From Bacteroidales bacterium (lineage in GTDB: Bacteria > Bacteroidota > Bacteroidia > Bacteroidales > P3): a DNA stretch of 16,283 nt. The DNA lies in the NCBI GenBank assembly GCA_017647065.1, contig JAGCLI010000037.1:1-16283 (forward strand), read 5' to 3'. Shown here piece after piece: positions 12,472-16,283 of this stretch. Within the stretch, counting starts at the first letter, position 1; each line of letters opens with the position of its first letter. The notes below the pieces were generated by a model. That model did no database searches. It saw only the letters and a list, made by a program, of their open reading frames with translations, and was not told the DNA's origin. The position numbers and the translations under genes were made by a program.

Positions 12472-13947
12472 ATGTTAGAGGTAAAGGATTTAAAAATAAG
12501 TTTTCTAAGAAATAAGCAATGGAATGAAGTTGTTAAAGGGATTTCTTTCCAAGTAGATAGAGGGGAAACGCTCGCTATTGTCGGTGAAAGTGGCAGTGGT
12601 AAGAGCGTTACTTCTCTTGCAATTATGGGACTTTTAGACAAGAAAAAATCAAAAGTAGAAGGTGAAATAATCTTTCAAGGTAAGAGAATATCTATGATTT
12701 TTCAAGAACCGATGAACGCCTTAAACCCTGTAATGAAGTGTGGAAAGCAAGTAATGGAAACAGGCGTTAGTAAAGAAAAGGTTTTGGAATTGTTTAAGGA
12801 GGTTCTTTTGCCTGATGTTGAAAAAGCGTTTAATTCCTATCCTCATCAACTCTCAGGAGGACAACAACAAAGAGTTATGATAGCAATGGCACTTGCGTTA
12901 AATCCTGATGTTCTTATTTGTGATGAACCTACTACTGCTCTTGATGTTAGTGTGCAAAAGGCAGTTTTGGATTTGATTTCAAGTTTGAAAAAAAAGAGAA
13001 ATTTCGCTGTTATTTTCATCACTCATGACTTAGGTGTTGTAAAGCAAATTGCAGATAGAGTGGCAGTTATTTATAAAGGAGAAATCGTTGAAACAGCAAG
13101 TAAAGAAGATATTTTTTCTAATCCTAAGAACTCTTATACTATTTCGCTACTTGAGGCAAGGAAATTCTCTAATGAAAAACCTTTGGATTGTGAGCGTGAG
13201 GTTATTCTTAGTGCAAAGAATATTCATATTCAATATGGTAAATTTACTGCAATAGAAAATCTTAGTTTTGATTTGTATAAGGGTGAAACTCTTGGACTTG
13301 TGGGAGAAAGTGGCAGTGGTAAGAGTACTTTGGGTTATACTCTTATGAATTTGATTGAAAACACTAAAGGGGAGATTTATTTTGAAAATAGATTGATTTC
13401 TAATTTAAAGAAAGGGGAATTAAAAAAATTACGAAAAGATATTCAAATTATTTTCCAAAATCCTTATTCTGCATTAAATCCTCGCATTCGTATTGGACAG
13501 GCACTTGAAGAGGTTTTAAGGGTGCACAAAATTGGGAAAAACTCTAAAGAAAGAAAGCAAGAGGTTATTAAGATGTTGGAGAGAGTTGGATTGGAGAAAG
13601 AGCATTATAATCGTTATCCTCATGAGTTTTCAGGAGGACAAAGACAAAGAATTGGAATTGCACGTTCTCTTTTACTTCGTCCAAAGATTGTTATTTGTGA
13701 TGAGAGTGTGAGTGCGTTAGATGTAAGAGTTCAAGCACAAATACTTTCTCTTTTGAATGATTTGAAAAAGGAATTTTCTTTGACTTATATCTTTATTACG
13801 CATGACTTGGGTGTGGTGAGGTGGATGTCCGATAGAATAATGGTGATGCAAAGGGGTGAGATTGTGGAATTGGACAAAGCAGACAGGGTAATGGACAATC
13901 CCCAATCGCAATATACTCAAAAGTTAATAAGTTCTATCCCTAAGTAA
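12472..13947 (+). CDS. Peptide/nickel-type ABC transporter, fused double ATP-binding protein
   Basis: Cytoplasmic energy subunit with two nucleotide-binding domains in one 491-residue chain, like fused DppD-DppF proteins (YejF, GsiA). NBD1: Walker A GESGSGKS 38-45, Q-loop IFQEP, signature LSGGQ 127-131, Walker B VLICDEP 147-153, switch H185. NBD2: Walker A GESGSGKS 278-285, signature FSGGQ 386-390, Walker B IVICDES 406-412, and a later FITHDLG. Oligopeptide family features such as SALNPR and SYPHQ/RYPHE are clear. NBD1 is shorter than NBD2: only 2 residues separate GEIIFQG from ISMIFQ, whereas NBD2 has a normal insert of about 17 residues there, so a loop is missing. No permease or binding-protein gene lies in the window, so the membrane partner must be elsewhere. 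The start MLEVKDLKISF is standard. Confidence 0.93.
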   Translation: MLEVKDLKISFLRNKQWNEVVKGISFQVDRGETLAIVGESGSGKSVTSLAIMGLLDKKKSKVEGEIIFQGKRISMIFQEPMNALNPVMKCGKQVMETGVSKEKVLELFKEVLLPDVEKAFNSYPHQLSGGQQQRVMIAMALALNPDVLICDEPTTALDVSVQKAVLDLISSLKKKRNFAVIFITHDLGVVKQIADRVAVIYKGEIVETASKEDIFSNPKNSYTISLLEARKFSNEKPLDCEREVILSAKNIHIQYGKFTAIENLSFDLYKGETLGLVGESGSGKSTLGYTLMNLIENTKGEIYFENRLISNLKKGELKKLRKDIQIIFQNPYSALNPRIRIGQALEEVLRVHKIGKNSKERKQEVIKMLERVGLEKEHYNRYPHEFSGGQRQRIGIARSLLLRPKIVICDESVSALDVRVQAQILSLLNDLKKEFSLTYIFITHDLGVVRWMSDRIMVMQRGEIVELDKADRVMDNPQSQYTQKLISSIPK

Positions 13948-13948
13948 G

Positions 13949-13978
13949 TTGGCATTCCAAAAAAAAGCACTATATTTG
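13949..13978 (+). promoter_or_regulatory. Promoter for arcA
   Basis: TTG at 13949-13951, a 19-bp spacer and TATATTTG at 13971-13978 match the Bacteroidota -33/-7 pattern. The predicted leader before the ATG at 14005 is about 20 nt. The downstream DUF2723 gene has no visible promoter of its own. Confidence 0.75.
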
Positions 13979-14004
13979 CAAATTGATAAAAAATATAAAT
14001 ATTT

Positions 14005-15207
14005 ATGAGTTATATTCAAGTTAATTCCGAGATAGGAGAATTAGAGGGTGTTATTCTGCATACACCTGGCATAGAGATTGAAATGATGACGCCTTCCTCT
14101 ATTGAAGAAGCGTTATATTCTGATTTACTGAATCTTAATATTGCACAAAAAGAATACTCTAATTTTTCAGGAGTATTAAATAAATGGACAAAAACATATC
14201 AAGTAAAAGATTTACTTTCTGAGGTTTTAGAAAATAAAGAGGTAAAAGCAGCACTTCTTTCAAAGATTTTACAAAACGAAAAAAAGGAAGATTTATTTGC
14301 AGAACTTATTGAAAAAACTCCTGCAGAACTTTCTACTATTTTAATCGAAGGTTATAAGAAAGATAATATTTTTGTTTTCAATCCATTATACAACTTATTT
14401 TTTACTCGTGATGCCTCTTCAAGTGTGTACGACAAGGTGTTGATTCATTCAATGAGTACAAATGTAAGAGATAGAGAAAGTTATGTTATGGAAGCGATTT
14501 TCAAACATTATTTCTCTTGCGAAACAATCAATCCAAAGGCATGTGAGGGTGCTCACACTGAGGGTGGTGATGTGTTGATTGCAAGAGAAGATGTACTTTT
14601 TATTGGTAATGGTTGTAGAACAAATAAGGCAGGTATTGATTTTTTAACTAAGTATTATGCCTCAAGAAAGGAAAGACAACATATTATTGTTCAAGAACTT
14701 CCCGAAAAACCTGAATCATTTATCCATCTTGACATGGTATTTACTATGCTTGCTAAGGATAGATGTATGATTTATGAACCTATAATAAGAAATTCTTTAG
14801 GTAAATTTAATGTAACTCATATTGAAATTGACAACGGGCAAATCTATTATCACCAAAGAAACAATATGTTAGAAGCAACTAAGAAACTTGGTTTTGACTT
14901 CTCTCCTGTTTTGTGTGGTGGTGATGATTACTTATATCAAGATAGAGAACAATGGCATAGTGGTGCTAATTTCTTTGCACTTGGTGAGGGTAAAATCCTT
15001 GGTTATGCAAGAAATACTCACACAATAGAGGCGTTAAACAATGCAGGTTTTGAGGTATTGAAAGCAGAAGATGTGTGTGGGGACAAAGTAAATATGAGAG
15101 ATTACGAAAGATTTGTTGTAGCATTTGATGCAGCAGAACTTCCTCGTGGAGGTGGTGGTGCAAGATGTATGACAATGCCTATAAAAAGAAAGAAAGTTGA
15201 TTGGTAA
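14005..15207 (+). CDS. arcA: Arginine deiminase
   Basis: Cytoplasmic enzyme hydrolysing L-arginine to citrulline and ammonia. It has 400 residues, the usual size. Catalytic residues of the guanidino-modifying fold are all visible: nucleophile C388 in GGGGARCMTMP, H241 and D243 in FIHLDMVFT, E186 in HTEGGDV, and D136 in FFTRDAS. The N-terminus GELEGVILHTPG and the GNGCRTN segment at 201-207 are also family hallmarks. A normal arginine deiminase pathway needs ornithine carbamoyltransferase and carbamate kinase. Neither they nor an arginine/ornithine antiporter is adjacent, so the gene may serve nitrogen supply or acid tolerance, or its partners lie elsewhere. It has its own promoter, and the next gene starts 23 bp downstream. 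Confidence 0.95.
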   Translation: MSYIQVNSEIGELEGVILHTPGIEIEMMTPSSIEEALYSDLLNLNIAQKEYSNFSGVLNKWTKTYQVKDLLSEVLENKEVKAALLSKILQNEKKEDLFAELIEKTPAELSTILIEGYKKDNIFVFNPLYNLFFTRDASSSVYDKVLIHSMSTNVRDRESYVMEAIFKHYFSCETINPKACEGAHTEGGDVLIAREDVLFIGNGCRTNKAGIDFLTKYYASRKERQHIIVQELPEKPESFIHLDMVFTMLAKDRCMIYEPIIRNSLGKFNVTHIEIDNGQIYYHQRNNMLEATKKLGFDFSPVLCGGDDYLYQDREQWHSGANFFALGEGKILGYARNTHTIEALNNAGFEVLKAEDVCGDKVNMRDYERFVVAFDAAELPRGGGGARCMTMPIKRKKVDW

Positions 15208-15230
15208 AAAAATTCTAAGTAAATTAAATA

Positions 15231-16283
15231 ATGAAAAAATATTCTTTAATAAATAATGTATTAGGGTGGGTTGTTTTCTTAATTGCTACAACCGTTTACC
15301 TTATCACAGCAGAACCTACAGTACCTTGGTGGGATTGTGGAGAATACACAGCAACAGCAGATAAACTTCAAGTAGGACACCCTCCTGGAGCACCTACTTT
15401 TCAATTGATTGGTTCTTTATTTTCAATCTTTGCAGGTAGCGACACAAGTCTTGTTGCCTACACTATGAATGCTATGAGTGCAATTTGTAGTGGTTTTACT
15501 ATTCTTTTCTTATTTTGGACAATTACTTTACTTGCAAAGAAATTTGTAAAGAATAAAGAGGAAATGACTCTTGGTCAAATGATTGCTATTTTTGCAAGTG
15601 CGGTTGTTGGTTCTTTAGCATATACTTTCTCAGATACTTTTTGGTACTCTGCAGTGGAGAGTGAGGTGTATGCAATGAGTAGTTGTTTTACTGCAATTTC
15701 CTTTTGGGCAATCTTGAAATGGGAAGAACAAGCAGATGATAAACACAATCTTCGTTGGTTGATTTTAATCGCTTTCTTGGTAGGTATCTCTATTGGAGTT
15801 CACTTACTTAACCTTTTGGCAATACCTGCAATCACTTATGTTTTCTATTTCAAGAAATATCCTAATCAAGAAAAAAATAAAAAACGTAACTTTATTTTAG
15901 TAGGTATTATCTCTATGTTATTGGTAGCGATAATCCTTTATTTCATAGTACCTTACATCGTTATTTTTGCAGGTAAGTTTGAAATATTCTTCACAAACTC
16001 TATAGGTCTTCCTTTCAATACAGGTACTATTGTTTACTTTGTCCTTTTGATTGGACTTCTTGTTTGGGGAGTGTTATATTCTATTAAAAAACAAAAGGTT
16101 ATTCTCAACACTGCATTACTTTCTGTTTTGTTTATTTTAATAGGTTATACCACTTTCTTTGTATTGGTTATTCGTTCTAATGCAAATACACCTATTAACG
16201 AAAACGCTCCTAAGGACGCTACTGCCCTATTAACTTATTTAAATCGTGAACAATATGGCGATACTCCTCTTTTCCATGGACAA
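15231..16283 (+). CDS. DUF2723 family membrane protein, GT-C-like glycosyltransferase (partial)
   Basis: The frame is open from ATG 15231 through 351 codons to the right edge; family members usually exceed 900 residues, so most is missing. The first membrane helix (VLGWVVFLIATTVYLIT) is followed by the family signature VPWWDCGEYTATADKLQVGHPPGAP at about 36-60, where the acidic residues sit in the first periplasmic loop as in GT-C enzymes. Several further helices follow (about 65-80, 85-110, 120-140, 170-200, 220-240 and more). The segment ends in LLTYLNREQYGDTPLFHGQ, another conserved DUF2723 block. DUF2723 is related to human TMEM260, a protein O-mannosyltransferase, so a role in glycosylating exported proteins is plausible but not shown. 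It is probably transcribed with arcA, without an obvious functional link. Confidence 0.9.
   Translation, partial: MKKYSLINNVLGWVVFLIATTVYLITAEPTVPWWDCGEYTATADKLQVGHPPGAPTFQLIGSLFSIFAGSDTSLVAYTMNAMSAICSGFTILFLFWTITLLAKKFVKNKEEMTLGQMIAIFASAVVGSLAYTFSDTFWYSAVESEVYAMSSCFTAISFWAILKWEEQADDKHNLRWLILIAFLVGISIGVHLLNLLAIPAITYVFYFKKYPNQEKNKKRNFILVGIISMLLVAIILYFIVPYIVIFAGKFEIFFTNSIGLPFNTGTIVYFVLLIGLLVWGVLYSIKKQKVILNTALLSVLFILIGYTTFFVLVIRSNANTPINENAPKDATALLTYLNREQYGDTPLFHGQ

Overview
The window is strongly AT-rich chromosomal DNA from a member of the Bacteroidota, most likely Bacteroidales. The main evidence is the promoters. Seven start regions carry the Bacteroidota -7 element TAnnTTTG, four of them with a TTTG or TTG box 19-21 bp upstream, and there are almost no Shine-Dalgarno sequences. 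Gene content agrees: DUF2723, Bacteroidota-type HU, a DUF2156/GNAT pair, and recF next to DUF721.

Layout. (1) 1-2444, minus strand: tpiA - prmA - an unrecognised secreted protein that runs off the left edge, packed 1 and 4 bp apart behind one promoter. tpiA has a single in-frame TAA after codon 182, but about 69 well-conserved codons continue in the same frame. (2) 2574-3740, minus: a GT4 glycosyltransferase with its own promoter. (3) 3845-7359, minus: overlapping genes ispH - recF - DUF721 (DciA-like) - Wzx-type flippase, read from a promoter that interleaves with the divergent one. (4) 7417-9119, plus: a two-gene operon of DUF2156 and GNAT acyltransferase-fold proteins. (5) 9161-9231, minus: tRNA-Gln(TTG) with a strong promoter, phased T-tracts behind it and a hairpin terminator. 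(6) 9298-12460: an intergenic region of about 390 bp full of repeats and A/T-tract structures, then a winged-helix protein, an AEP primase/DnaB-like helicase fusion and an HU-family protein, closed by a strong terminator. This looks like a plasmid or phage replication module without any visible integrase, mobilisation or structural gene. (7) 12472-13947, plus: a fused double-ATPase peptide-type ABC protein whose promoter nearly touches its start codon. (8) 14005-16283, plus: arginine deiminase, then the start of a large DUF2723 membrane protein cut by the right edge.

How the genes fit together. The flippase and GT4 glycosyltransferase suggest surface polysaccharide export and assembly, and DUF2723 suggests protein glycosylation. 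IspH (isoprenoid precursors), RecF/DciA (DNA repair and helicase loading), TIM (glycolysis) and PrmA (ribosomal protein methylation) are housekeeping. Segment 6 stands apart: it carries its own primase and helicase beside a candidate origin.

The two points most worth following up are the interrupted tpiA and the orphan replication module with its structured upstream DNA. All family assignments come from motifs read by eye; no database search was run.
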